The position numbers were made by a program, and so were the translations under genes. Below the pieces are notes generated by a model. It searched no databases. It was given only the letters and a program-made list of their open reading frames with translations, and was not told the origin of the DNA. A stretch of 64,000 bases of DNA from Pachypanchax playfairii (lineage: Eukaryota > Chordata > Actinopteri > Cyprinodontiformes > Aplocheilidae): the NCBI GenBank assembly GCA_006937955.1, contig SSNP01000005.1, positions 6,322,109 through 6,386,108 of the forward strand. Reading direction: 5' to 3'. Positions 27,501-42,500 of this stretch are shown here, in pieces; within the stretch, counting starts at the first letter, position 1; each line of letters opens with the position of its first letter.

Positions 27501-30500
27501 CAAAAGAGGCACGCAGCAGGACGAGAGGAAAAGTTGGGCAAGCCTGACCAACTGGCTCCCGTTTGGCTGCGTTCCATTTCATTAACATTAGTCTTCACCT
27601 ATCCTCCAAACAAACCCTGTAACCAGTAGAACCTAACGCTCCTCTGTGGTCATCTATAGGAGGCTGGCTGTGTGCCACTGCTGTCCCTGTGTCCGCAACT
27701 CCCTCTCTCCTCCTCCTCCCACAGTTCAGGATACCTCATGTGTCTGACTACAGCAGAATCTCAACTGCTACAGCAGCACTGTCCTTAAATGTCTCCTCCA
27801 AACCGCAGCACAATAACAGAGAAAGTGAATGAGCCTTGGAAAAGGGGAGGCGTGCGAGGATAGAGAAGCACAGGAAAGTATGATAATTTAAACTAAAGAA
27901 TGCTTTAAAGCCAAGAACGTTGCAGCAACAATAGTTTAAAAAGGAAGTTGAAACATTAGACATAAACACTACCTATAGAAGAAGCAGTCGCAGCACACAA
28001 GCACCCCCATCCAGCAGGTGATGAAGCAGAGCAGAGGTGACGATGTGCTGACCAACAGCCTTCTCTTGCCTCCCAGTCTGTGCTCCTCCTCTGCAAACTG
28101 GGCTACAGGTGCACCAGCAGCTCCAGAACAGCACTCCGTGTCCTCATATGGCTGCTGAAACCGTCTTCACCACAAACGCAGGTCACGTCAGCAGCTGGAC
28201 CGAGGCGGGCGTGCAAAGACAACCCTTTCAAAAATATATCTCACAAACGCAAACGCACTTCTGAGTGCGTCTCTCTTTCTACCAACTACTGCAACTGCCT
28301 GTCTCACTTTCACACTCTCGCTCCTTCTCTCTTCCTCCGTTCCTCTCTCTCTTTCACATACTGCCTCCCACTTGAAAGGCGGGAAGATTAGCTTGGCAAA
28401 CAGAGTCCCATAAACAAACCGCTGACTGCTGGGCAGTACCGTGTCGACTGCAGGGGAGACAGAAAGGGAAGGCAGCAATCTCTATCATCTGTATACATCC
28501 TAAACAAGATCTCCACCTATCGCTCGGACAGACCAAACAAAGCAGTTTGGTAAACAAGCCGGAGTCAAACCCGGTCATTTATCTTTCTGCACTGTCTGTG
28601 ATATGCAGAGTTTCAGATCTGATAGCTAATGGTCAACTAACACTGTGGAGAAAGTGGATGTGCATGATGAACAGGATATAAATATGCACCTTTACAGTAT
28701 CATGTATTTTCATTCACACAACTGAGACAGAGGTGCAGTATGGGAGGGCCAAGCCCCCCAGGAGTGAGCCAATCACTGCAGAGTCCCCTACCTATGACAT
28801 GGACAAGTGAAAGAAGGACACTGAGTGAGTTATGGGACTTGCGACATTGCCCTTCGTCCTCTCTGCATCGTCACGTTAACACAATCACTTCTTTTAGTTC
28901 TCTGCTCTTCCCTTTTTCCCCCTCACACAGTTTAAGAACTGCAGTGTACAAAGAAGTGGGTGCTGACGCAATCCAAGACTGCAGATGCTACTGACGGACA
29001 CAGGATGAACTGACAGTGACGAAGGTGGCCGATGCTGCTGAATCCTAAAGCCCCGATGTCACATACACCACCTTCACTTTGCTTTGAGGGAAAACAAACT
29101 GCCACAGGCTGCTAAGAAAAAGGCAGAAACAAGCAGCGGTAGCAGTCACCTTCAGCAGTGGCCGTTACGTAACAACTGCAGGGGGAGGTTTTACTCGTTT
29201 TGTTGCTAAGTTATCAAAAAAAAAAACCTTGATCTGTGCATTGGATTTAAAAGAAACCGATGCTGATAGATCCCGTCACCCAACACCGCCGCACTAAATT
29301 TCTGATGTCTTTGCTGAACAATGCTGAGCTGTTTGTGCAACTTATTTGTGCCAGCAGCCCAGATGAGCTCTTCATCTAATGATGTCATCCCTCTTCCTCC
29401 TCCACCGCCAGCACCTCTTCTTCCCCCTCCGGCTCTCTGGAGACCCATCACTAGGAGCTACAGCAAACAGGACTCCTTTTCACCGTTTACTCACAAGAAC
29501 AAACACGGATGTGAAAGCTCACTCTGACTCCATCGCGAACACAAACTGATCACATCATGTGACAGTGAAACAAACATTAAGGCACAATATTTCCAAAATG
29601 AAACAAGAACAGGGAATGGGGGGGGTGATAACATCTGTGTAGCACTTTCAGCTGTGAGGAGAAGTGAGCATTCAAACTTGGCACTCATTAGCTCCTTTTG
29701 TGTTTCAGCACCTGAGAATCAGGATGTGGATGCTGTGTGTGTGTGTGTGTGTGTGTCAACTGCAGTGGAAAGTCATGTGCTCAGAAACAAGGGAGAGTGT
29801 TAAAAATGAAACAGCCAATAAATCAGTTGTCACGTTCAACAATATGTGACCAAATTCTTCTGGGTCTCAGAGTTTTATTAACAAACAACAGCAAGAAATC
29901 CAGAGGAAGGATTTATGTGAGGTGAGTTCAGGAAGGCTGTCTCAGCAGGTTGGTGGATAACAGTCATAACAATCATTTTTCTTTTAAACGTGTGATTTGG
30001 ATGGAACTGGGCCGGGGAAAGACCCGGTTTGTGACTGGGTTTAAAAACACACTAATGAATGAAAGCAACTGCAATTATTTCAACAGAAAATGGGTTTAGA
30101 GGTAACAATGAGGAGAATGTAGGGCGCGTCATTCACACTGTGACATGAAATTGGACAGCACAGGTCAGATTTTTACCTAAACACATCATGGAGGTCTAGA
30201 GAGTGACATGATGGTTTGACAACAACTTGCTAAAGTTTCTCAGCATTCTTTAAATCATCATCCATGATTGTGTCATGAGTGCACGCTGGATTAAACATCA
30301 CACGTTACAACGACCAAGTCACTGGAGATCAGTGCAGATGTTCTCTAAAGTCAAGAAGCCATGTTTGATCTAAAAACCTTTCAGATGTTAAAAATAAAAG
30401 TTATCACACACAAACCCACTTCCATTCTCTTTCAAAAAATCTCTAAGTTCAAACAAAAAAAGTTGAAACTTTGAGAGATTATAATCATCCAACAGGACAA

Positions 30501-33500
30501 TAAAACTCAAAACGTGTTGAATGAAACTCCAACATCAAGTTCTGAAATAAACCACATCCAAAATATCTAATTAGACCTAAAAACCATCTGGTTTAAATCA
30601 AGAAGCAAACTGAACTGGACTTTCCCAACCAGCATTCTGCAGCATCAACAGGTACAAAAAATGATAGATGAGTCTTATATAAATCATTTTATCACGTGTT
30701 TATTTTAGAAAATCTTAATTAAATTACAAATTGTGCACAAACTGCTTGCAGTAATTCTGTAGAAACATTGATGCCAGAGAAGCTCCTTCTGGAGCTACAG
30801 ATCAGAAACAAAAAACAGAAATCATTTGGCTTCTTTCCCTAAAAATGGAAAAGTGAGAACAAAAGCAGGAGCCCAGCCCATTAAAGCCCGACAGACAGGT
30901 TACTCTGGATCCAGCCCACAGCTTCAATTACCAGACAAATTAGTGAGAAAACACCAACTGAAGGAGCTGTGAAGTTACACAATCCTGACAAAACTGAAGA
31001 AATCCTGAGTGGAGTCCCATTAATTCATAACTATATGCTTTAAACACTTTAGGATGTCTGTATTCATGTCTTTATTGGATCTTTGTAGCGGATGTAAGAA
31101 TATTATAAGTTCCATTGATGAGAACTTAAGGGGTCTTTATGGGACATTAGAGAAACCGTCCTGATCGTCACGCAGTTTTAAGACATGGAAATAAAACTCA
31201 GTGAACGGATTGAAGTGATCAAGACGTGAATAAACGTGTGAGCTCCCCCTCCCTCCTCTTCCTCACATGAAGTTACGGCTGCGCACATTGCATCACACTC
31301 ACCGATTTAATGTGTAAGAACCGTTCCTCTTAAACCTCATCCTGGACGACAGGAAGCGGATCAAGAAATCCAGAATTGACAGCGTGTCAGGTTTCCGTCG
31401 CAGTGTGAAAGTAACAAATCCCCACGGTGTTTTTTTCGTGGAGAAACACGGAACAATGCGGACTGGCTTTTTCCCTCCCAGACCTCTTTTCACTCCTGCA
31501 ACAGTCTTACTGTCGCTGCTCCTCACACATCCACCCTCTCCTCCTCCTCCGGTTCCCCTCGGTATAGTTTCCGAGGGGCAGGGTTACTCTGCGTAGTTGC
31601 AGAAAACGCTGCGATACAGACAAATAAAGAGGAACGGCGACATGTACAAGTTTGGAAAATATTAGACGATTTTAACAGGGAGTCTGGTCGAGGCAGCGGA
31701 TCAGCTTATTGTCGCTCGCTGACACAAAACGCTTTTATAGTTTTATTTCTAATAATTAAAAAAAAAAGTAATGAAGCTCGATCTTTTTTCATCCCATATG
31801 CAATAGCCCCCCCTCCAAGCCTCTGCTTAAGACATTAAAATAACGTTTAAAACATGAAAAAATACAAATTTTCAAAGTAAAAGCCCAGAAAGTCAGCGAC
31901 CCTTTGATGATCGATGCGAGCCCGAGTTCTTCTCCTGAAGAGACTCATGTTTCAGCCACGTTTCCTATCCGAGCAGCTATTTATACACATTTTTATCCGT
32001 CCGCAGGCTGAACACTAACCAGACACACGTCTTATCAACGAGCGAAGGGTGAGACAGATTTGAAGCTAAGAATAGAGCAGAGATTCATTAATGCCTTTTA
32101 AATCTGACGTCTCTTTAATCACATTCACTTTTCTCTAAAAATTACTGGTTTCTTATAAGTAGTTTGGGTCAACTAAGCAAAAAGCGTGTGATTTATTATA
32201 ATCTGGATGTAATTAACCTGAAACCATAAAGTCTTTCTAGAAAATGATGGGTGGTAATTCACAGAGAATTAAACCTTGTGTGCAGATTTAGTTTGAAACT
32301 ATTTGAACAACCATAGACCGTTTTTTTAAACATAATATAATCACCAACTAATGCATCAAACAACTGACCTCACAGATCTCACAGGAAAATCATAATCTCT
32401 GATTAGCCAAGAAATATTTTCCATATTACTGAGCATTTTCTGCATTTTTGGAGAAATTCTCAGCAGCAACAATGAACTGAACTTCAGGAATGTAAAAATG
32501 AGGGTAAAATGCTTATAGTGAATTTGAGAAGACATTGTAGGGACACTAGAATAAATTTACAGCTCAAAGATGTGATATTTAAAGCTGTGTGTATCCAGCT
32601 TTAACCCATACATATCAGATGCATGTCCCGTGTACACCAGAAACAGCTCAATGATCAGTAAAAGCTGTTGCATAAACTTTGGATTTATTTTGATCTGGGT
32701 GGATGAACAGGCAGAGTCTGAAAACAAAGGATTTTCTTTTACAGGAGGAGACTTTGGAATGAGGAAGAAGAAATCCAGGAGTCTTAATCCAACACCCGTC
32801 CACACAAATCAAGTTTTAAGTATTTTCGTCAACATCCCGGGCTGTGTATTAGTAATGTGTCTCCTTTACAACCACAAACCACTCCAGGCTGGTTTCAGGG
32901 CTCCAAGTTTGTTGGAATAAAATCAGCCTGGAACCAAAAGGGCTGATGAGTTGCACTGCTGCAGCTCCTGCAGCTGCTGGTCAGTCACAGCAGAGCTACA
33001 CAGCAGCCAGGAGGAAGACCAGGATGATGACGATGCTGATGATGCAGGGATAGACAGAAGGAGGAAGGTGGAAGGAACTCAGAGGTGTGATGCAGATGGC
33101 CCTCAGGTAGAGAGTAAAAGACGAGTCAGAACTGGGAACTTCTCTTGTTCATCACTCAGTGTGGGGATGCATATTATCATGAACACACTGACACTGACAT
33201 ACAGACTAAATCTGAACATTTCATTTTAAGCTGAGACGGGCCGGTATTCTGTCTGTGTAACATTATTTTCGAGCCTGTTATTCCTGGTTTGTTGTGTGGA
33301 AACAATTTCAACTTTCCACATGTGTTCATACATGCTATTGCTAACGATGCTAAACGTGTTAGCGAATGAATGTTGTTGTTTTCCCTTCTTTTCTGATTTA
33401 AGTAGAAGCAGGTGACGATAAATAAAAGACCCAGAAAGTGTTTGTTTCTTTGTCTGGATCTAAATGGCAGGGAAGCTTCTAGAAAACAGTCATTACTGCT

Positions 33501-36500
33501 CCTGGTGCTACACACCACATCCACTCCTACTCAGGATTTCCAGGAATATACTGCAAGCCAAATGCTGAAGTGCAGTTTACAAACACACACACATACTATA
33601 CTAAGGNTCTGCCAATTTAAATGCACATATGAGAAAAGGGCAGCTCAAACCACCACGTGAGCCACGTTACCTGTCACAAACAAGTGACAGCGACTGAAAA
33701 CAAAACACTTGTTGGAATCCCCCCCAAAACCTCTAGTTTATGAAACCACCAACATGTGTGTATTGTATGGTTTAATGTATATTGGGTTTTGCTGCCAGGA
33801 ATAGAACACATACTGCCCCTCGCCTTTTCACACATGTGGGCGCACTTACAANCTTACAAACAAACACATGCACAGCTAGAAGTATATCTGAGCTGTGGCC
33901 AAGCCTGGAGGTGCAATATAAAAGACCTATATATACACGACCAGGCTGCAAGACGCCAGGAGGCAGTCAGTCTGTCTGCTTCCACCGGTCACATTCAGCC
34001 CAACATACACAGTAATACAGTTCTGACTTGGTTTTGATACCCTGCTTCTAAAAATGTATTAGTCATACAGTTTCCAGAGTAAGAGCTTTTCTTACTGGCC
34101 CCCTTTTACATCAGGCTTTCAAGCTGCACCTGAGACGGACTGATTCTAACTCTTTCCACCATGCAGATGTTTGCGTCCACATCATTGCAAGACTTGACAA
34201 GCTTGAATGGTTGATGAGAGAACAACCAAAGATGCTAAAATAGGACCCATCCTTGCAGCCACACTTCAGAGGTGCAATATTAAAGTTATCGATTCTTTAA
34301 AGTCAGAAAGAGACGAAATCCTTTATATGAGGCAAAGATTTACACTTCCCCATCTGTTTAGTGGTTGTGAGTGGTGGTGAATTAACATGACGAATTAACA
34401 AGTTAATATCAACTATTACTTTCAGTATATAACCTCTCAGAACAGAAAAGGAGCAGCACAAATATTAGCAGTTACATATTAATGTTCATTTACACATAGA
34501 GATGCTTCAAATAGTCTGTTGTTGAAAAATAAAATAGATTAAGTTCAGCTGAGTTTGGTTTTCCTTCTCATTTTATAAATTAACTTGAAACTGATAAAAA
34601 GGTAGACAATAAGAATGAGAGGCTGATTTCACTGATTAAATCATCTGATTGATTAGTCTGAATACAAGAAGTTATAATATATTGTTAATTATTCGGGGGT
34701 TTTTAAACAACAGACAACATTTAATCAGTTTTTTAAGACAAGGTTCATTCAAGGATCCTGGATGGATGTTAAATTTCACATTTCAAAGCTGAAACAAACA
34801 TTACAGCCTCATTTGAGCATATTTTAATATCATGGCAGAGTGATGTCATCCTGGCCGTAGAGCCCAGTTGCTTTGTTTGAGGACTGGCACACCAGCTAAT
34901 GCAGAATGGTGAGATCATGATGCCACCTGCTGGTAGTCAGAAATACTGCACTACAGGAAATAAAAAATAAAAGCATCTCCACCTTCCCATTTTTCTGCCC
35001 TGTTGGTGACAAGAAGTGATAATAAGAGAGAAGCAGGCCGAGCAGAAAACACACAGACTGAGGCGTTGGCTGTCCGTCACTGCGTGTTTCATGGTATGCA
35101 GCCTAGAATGTCCAGCTGAAGACATGATGAAACACTGAGCAAGAATAAAGGAAGAAATGACTTTTTTATTTACAACTGATGACTTGGATGAAAGGGCTTA
35201 AAATAAGCAAATACAATAAACTTCAACCATTTGTTTCAAAATTAGAGAAACAATAAAAAAACAACAAGATGAGACATGTTTCATGAACTCCAGCTGAAAT
35301 CATTTTTAAAATAATATTAAAAAAAGACCCATCAGAACAAAGAGCAGAACTATTGATCAGTATGCCTCAGGCAGGTGGTAGACTGGTGTATCTGGTCTAA
35401 TACCGAAGCAGCTTGATATTGGTCATGTGATATAAGAGCCAAACCGAGCCCAGTGTATGCTGGGAAGGCCTTCAAGCCACAGTTACGCAATAACAAGATC
35501 TGATTTCACGCCTAATGGACCTCACCCGCTCATCATTGCCCTCTCTTGTGCTTCTACTTTAATTCTCAACGTTTCTCTTGCTATCACTGTATCTTCAGCC
35601 TCTTTTCCACTTTTTCTAACAAATTCAGATAAACAGAAACAGAGGGCTTATCTAAAGTGTTGCAACAGTCAGCCAGCAGCTAAGAGATGGCTCATTTTTA
35701 CCAAATAGTACATTCCTGCAGGCTGGTAGGAGATGGGCATGTGCTGTCCTCTGGTGGTTTTACTGCAAAACTCCTCAAGCAGTAAAAGTCATACAAGAAT
35801 GTGAAAACTGAAGCCGAAGGAGTTTGTTGAACCTGATTGAAGAAGGTTTAAGGTGCCAAAAGAAGTTTGTCCTTCATGTTTTCTTTGTTTCCCTTTCTGC
35901 GTCATTAAACAAGGTGTTATCTACCTACAGAACAGTCACGTGCAATACGTGATCTTTGACCACGACTGCTCTTATTTTAGAGATGATAATCAGATAGATA
36001 ACGCATGACAACCAGCATTTATAAGCTTCTGAGTGTAATCTAAGTACAGCGAGGTCAGCTGCTTCTTATAACAGATAGAAGAAGCACAATGAAGAATCCG
36101 TGTCTGTTACTGAAGTTTCGGTGCCAAACATGATAGAAGAAAAATTCCTGACAGCAGAGGAGAAAAGTTTACTGAATATGATGGAGGAGGATTCACTGAA
36201 AAAGACACGCTCACGTTTCTGCCTTCTGATTTCAAAATGTCACACGCCCAACCCAATTCTGTAGAGCAGCACTTCCTCCGTTTGTGCATCTCAGCATTTG
36301 CTTTCCCTTCAGCACAAAAAGCAACAAAGCTTCCTGTGAGTTCTGGTTCCAGACTCCCTGCGCAGAACAATGAGGAGGGAAGGAGAACACATTACAGAGC
36401 ACGAGGAGATAAAACTGTATCACACAGAGACGTAACACCAAATGCAAACACAGGCACGGATACAGGTGCATATAAGGACACACACACTTGTTAAACAAGC

Positions 36501-39500
36501 ACACATCCTGACAGATAAAAGATATGAGATTTAAGAAACCAAAAAAAACCCTGAAAGACAGGCACACGGGACTTTAGCTTCCTGTTCTCAGACTGCAACT
36601 AACTTTTCTTACAGTAAACAAAATGCAAGTAGAATCATTTAGCTAAGCGTCCTATTATCCAGTGATAAGAGATGCCGCATCCTGATCAAGAAAACATAAA
36701 TCTCCCAAGTGATTTCAGAAATGTCTCCATCTGCGTTTCTGCCCACCCTCCCTCCTTTTCTGTAACGTATGAACCCAGCAGAGCTGAAAAACTCCTGACC
36801 TACTGTTCCTCTAAGAGAGGAAACGGATGTGGGGAAGTTTGTCTTTCACTCTTTATTTCTCCTCTCAGACACACAAACCAACGAGCGAACGGACACGTCG
36901 TACAAAGGCTGCGAAGAGAAACAGCGGATATCCATCACACGAGAGTCTCGGCGCTTACAGAGCGGGTCCGGTTCTCCCCTCAGCCCCTGTCTAACCCAAG
37001 CTTTTAAAGTAAAGCAATAACTTCTCAATGAGCAAGTATTCAATGTAAATAAGGGAGTTGGATGATTACAGAGGTTCTAGATCTATATACACTTGGTACA
37101 TAGAGTTTCTAAAAGTAGAGTGAGAGGTAGAGCTTTCAATTATCAGGCTCCCCTCCTGAGGAACCAGCTTCTACTTTTAATCCATGAGAAACACATTCTG
37201 TTTACTTTAGAGACAAGACTTCCTTCCTTTATGCTCAATCCTATAGTTACAGTTAGCTTAGGTTATCCTGATCCATCCCTTTAGTTATGCTTCTATAGGC
37301 TTGGACTGCTGGAGGACAAACTAACCATATTTCTTTACCCTGCTGTCTTTACTCTCCATGTTTGTAGTTATTATTGCTGCTGCTGTTAACTTTATCTCTG
37401 TTTATCTTTCCACAGACATGGCGACTGGCCCACATTCATCTGTGTTTGTCTGCATCTCTTTCCTGTCAGCTCAGATCCCAGTGAGTCGAGGCAGAAGCTC
37501 ATCCTGGTTCTGGTTCCGTTGGAGGTTTCTTCATTCCTTTCCACCGTCACCAGTTTGTGCTACTCAGGAAGGCGGATCGTGTTGGATTGAAGATTCAACC
37601 CAATCTGCTGGTTCTTCAGATAGAACATTTTTTACAAATTGGCATTTCATAACTTCCTGTATCTAATTGCCACTTACAATTAATTAAAATGTTTGAATAA
37701 AATTTGCTTTGACTCTGGAGGACTGAAGGGATTTGGACTTGTTTCTGTAAAGTGACTTCAAATGACTTCTGTTATAAACTGGTGCTTTAAAAATAAAAAA
37801 TAAACTGAAACTAAAATAAACTGAACTGAATTCAGGCTTTAAGTGTAAAACTTTATGTGCCAAGCTCATGGTTTAAAAGATTCAGACATTACCAACATTT
37901 AAAAAACATCCATCTGCTGCTCTTAATAATGTGGGTCAACAGTATGAAGTCAGATCATTTAAACTGTGTATAACAACAGACTAAATATAAATATCATTGT
38001 GTAAACTACATTTTAAATGACATCCACTTCAAAGAATATCATCAAAAGTTGTTATTATAAACCGTTTGTTAAACAAGCTTTTAATTTGTAGAGAGGAAAT
38101 ATTTTGGTCGACTCGTATTTCATGCTGACATGTTCTACATAACCAGCACATACTTTTGTTTCACTTGGCGTCATTTCAGTGATTTTACGATGTCAATCTA
38201 GAAGAATGTGTGAAGGGAATCAGGATTGCAGATGTCAGTGTGCAAGACTCTTAAAAAACAAACAAAAAAACTGATCAATTTTCACAAGTTCAATGCAAGA
38301 GGAGTTATGAGTCAGCTGACATGATCTCCAAAAAATAAAGAATTATTTTCAGAATTGAAAACATATTAGTAACAAACAGCCAAGCACAGGCAGCAGCGCT
38401 CTGCAGAAACAGTATGAACTAACTGTAAAGATGAAGAGCAGCAGAGGAGGTACGAGATGGAGAAGATAAAGAGAATGAAACAGACAGGAGGTCAGGAGTC
38501 ACTGACTAGCTTCAAAGATCTTCTCCCTCCATTGCTCTTTATGTAGGCTAATCGTTTCCATCTCGCTGACACCTCCCTGAGCTAGTTGGATCATTTAGCC
38601 TCATTTAACCAGCTAACAACTGGTAATAAATCCTCCACACACTCCTCTCACCTCTAATCTATGGTAGCCTGTTCTGTTCTGCTCTCCTCTTGATATATGA
38701 CTCAGTCCACTCCAGCTTCCACTGTGAGACTGTTACAGCTGGTAGAAAAGAGCTGTGGGGAGTTTGGGTGCAACGAAACAAGAACAATGTAAAAAGTGCA
38801 TGTAGAATTGATGCAGACTAGAAAGAAAAGCAATGATAAAGTGACTTAAATTCACCTGATTTCCCACAGTTCGGTTATTTAACTTAAAACATTTCTGTGT
38901 GATTTTACTACTTCATATCAATCAATTTTATATTTTTGCCCCAGGGACACTTTTCCACATAAATCAAGATGCAGAGATGTCCATTTATAAAGTGTCAGAT
39001 ATATATATTTATAAAATATTGCTGCACAATTTTGAGGATGGCGCATTTACCTGATGTGATGTGTTTCAGAATGATTGTCTCTTTCTAAATGAGAAAACAA
39101 ACTGGTTTTGATTTGATGCCATTTCTCTGTCTGATTATCTGTGTTTTACAGGCTGTATTTATTATGACTAAGTTGAATGAACTGTATTTAAAATCTTTTT
39201 TATAAACAAACACATGAATGAGGATCATAAAACCCCTGAATAGAACTAAGAATGTATATTTTATAACAAAAAAGCAACAAAAAATACAAATCAAGAATTA
39301 TATATGGGTAAACATGTCATATGACAGTCATAAATTTGTCAAATGTTGAATTTTATTGCTACTTTTCAACTTGCAAACTGAAACTTAGCCACTGGACGTC
39401 CTCCAATCACCAAAGTTTTAAAATCCAGTTTCTTATATGTAAATGATTTCCCATAAATTACTATTTATGGCGAGATTGGTTTGTTGTCTCCAAACAAATA

Positions 39501-42500
39501 ATCTTCTAACAGCTGTAACAGGAACAGTACAGTGTGTCTTAACTCATGATTTGTTTTTACTGTAAAACCTTTAGTATGATTTTATCACAATATTTAACAT
39601 CGACCATTGATTTTTCTACAAACAGACCAATCAAACTGTTTCATTCTGTAAAAACAGACCAGTAGAAAATCTATAAATAAACAGACCAAGAACATTCTGA
39701 ACAGATTCAACTCAGTTTGTGTAATTCGGCACAGAGAACAGAAGAACTTGACCTCCATCATCCCACATTCATCAGAAAACCCGTGTTCACAGTCAGTTGT
39801 TAGCCTTGCAAACTTGTGAATCTCACTCCTTTTGTTAACAGAGAACTGGATCAGTGTTACTATTATCACATCCCCCCCACTCAGAGGTCGCTGGTGATTA
39901 AGCAGGTTTTTAAAAAGGTCAAGTTAAACAGGTCTGCAACAGGAAACGATAGACAAGAAAAACCCCGTCAGACCATGTCAGGCAGCCGGGTTTATGCAAC
40001 ACTACAGTTATGTGTTGTGATGCAGATCAGCGTGCACGTGTGTTTGCATGTTCCTCATCGTAAGGCCTCACTTGATCAGACTTATCTGTGTTGACACATA
40101 CACTTCCTTGTGTAGGAATTGAGAGGCCAAGGAGGGGTTAAACGCTTCCCTGCATGTTTCTTCATGTTGTTGCATCCAGCTTTAAGCTCATCTGCCTCGT
40201 TCCTCTTAGACTCACATACAGTGACCCGCACCCAGCGGCGGAAACCACATGACCCTGGACACCAACTGCCTTTGCCTTCATTCCAAATCCAACTCTTCCA
40301 TCCTCCACATCCTTTTCTTATTAAATAAAACAGGCTTCCGACACACTCACATTTTTCAGACTTGCCCAAAAAAATCTGGAACCTTCAACTGTTGCTATTT
40401 GCACTTTCTTTGCTGGTAGATGAAGCTGTTTGAACTTGATTAATTGGGTTTAGATGTTCAGTATCAATCAGACTGTGGGCTTGTTTAAAGATCACCCCAC
40501 ATCAGAGCAAACAAACTCCTCCCCTCCATCTATCTCTGCCCACATGCGGTCCTATCCCTCCCTTACAAGTTAAAGATATGTACAGGCCATATGGGCAGAT
40601 CAGAGCGATGCAGCAGGGATGTCAACAAACACATATGAACCATATGGCTGCTGGTCCAGGCCTGTCACTGAGCCTGTTCTACCACCGTCTCAATGCTGCT
40701 GTGCCTTTTCTCAAAACAACCACATGAATGTTAAACAGACATTTACGAGAAATAAACTTTTAACTTCCTCTAAAAAAGAAAAATCTGAAATTTTCGATTT
40801 TTTTTATGGTCTAAGATTTGATTTAAAGTTTCTTCACTGTAGCTGAGGACATTTAATTTAGTTTTATGCTTTTAATATGAGCCACAAAATGAGTCAAATT
40901 AGTAGACGAGACAAGAACATTTAACCGAGTTAAGAAAAAGTCATGAGCCATACAGGAAGCATGCCACCCATTACATCGAGTTGTACTTCCTGTCCAAAGC
41001 TATCTTACAGGAAACTGACTATTCAACAAAGTCAAAAGTGGCTTTCTTGCTTGTCCAAGTAAGTCAGCATCATAGTCACATTTAAAATAATGGAGGATTG
41101 ATCACACCTTCATTATTTTTCCTTTATTTTCCCTTTTCCTGATCTCAGCGTATGCTGTACTCAGATTTATACGATCCACAAACACGTTAGCAAACATTGA
41201 GCTGCTCATACAAATTAAGCTCATTTGCACACACCTACAAACAGCCAGAGGCAAAGAGTAGATGGTTGATTGGTGGGAGGAGTCAAACCGTGACGCTGAG
41301 GATATAAGATGAGAGATTATATATACAGAGCGATGAAACAGCGATACATACTGAGATGAACTTGGATCCCTGAGGCGTGTGTGCTTGTGTTTGTCTGCAT
41401 GCGGCTTGCCTTCCTCATGCAGCACAGAAATCTCTAATCCAATTATAGTTCAGACCAGCCCAGCAGCCAATAGCCTCAGCCACCAAAGACAGATCGAGCT
41501 CCCCCAGCTTACACCAACACCAGTAGCCCACCGGCTCTGCACAGATTTAGCAGCTCACCACTCTGCTCAAACCTTGCCCGAGGGTGTCGACCATGTAACG
41601 GTGAAAAAAACGAGGAAGTTCAGCCAGAATGAAAAGCTTCTTTCAACAAGACAAATTAAACCTCATTGGTTGTATGACTAGATGTTATAATAAAAAACAT
41701 CTTCAATGTTAGTTTTAAGGTTTCAGAAATCAGAGAATTTGAGACGAGATGGAGTAAGATGTTGAGTTATCTCCATTTCTCGGTCCTGGTCAAAGATGTT
41801 CCTTTTATTTCTGAGCTGAACACAAAACCGAGCTGCATTTGTTCTGTGTGTTACTCCGTCTACTAAATCCCCCTCACAGTCTACCCCTGCAGACCTCTGC
41901 TGTTTCTAATCTAGCTGCTTGACCCGCGCCGCTTCTTCTCATTTATCTTAATATCTCACCTACTGCCTCTGCACTAATATCATCTCTCTGCTTCCGTCAC
42001 TCTTCCTCATGCTGCTCTCCTTATCAGCTGCCCTCTCTCTCTCTCTCTCGCTCCGCTCGGTTCTTTTCCCCCTCTGGTGTTTTTCAGTTCTTAGCACTCC
42101 ACAATCCTCCTTCACCCTTTTCTTTTGCACCAACGTTCCATTTTAACAAGTTACACAGTGTCGTCAGACTCTCCTGTTTCCTTAGTGACAAGTGCTGAAT
42201 ATATTACTTTGTTTTCTTGGTGAGGACATGTATGACGTCAGGTTTACAACATGCAAAAAATATATAATATTTACATTTATTGCCTTGTATTACAAACGTA
42301 CAGAAACAAGAAAACCTTCATAGCTTTAACAGCTTAAAACAATTCAAGTTTGGGAGTAAAAGTCAGTTTTTTTTTATGAAACACAGAAATCTAACAGCTG
42401 TCTGTGTTAACTAAATATCCAAATAATGTCAAAGACTGTAACTAGTATTGAAGCCTGCAGGGTGTCACTGTGTGGGTGGACAGAAGCAACATTAAATCCT

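Larger units (their letters stand above)
15462..31302 (-). other. mob2: mob2 intron (15.8 kb)
   Basis: Long AT-rich intron between alternative first exons C and B. It holds a poly(A) run at 18756-18774, a GT microsatellite at 29734-29756, a G run near 26650 and a CTCF-like motif at 21166-21179. The frames here, including 26035-26364 and 28188-28478 on the minus strand, lack recognisable protein features. No gene is called. Confidence 0.65.

Noticed and set aside
32951..33229. Frame with Cys/Ser and Asp-rich peptide
   Set aside because: It is made from CTG/CAG and GAT-type simple sequence and is not bounded by convincing splice sites.
33607..33852. Two single Ns 245 bp apart, possible second false duplication
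   Set aside because: I compared the flanks and saw no repeated block; they are probably just unresolved bases.
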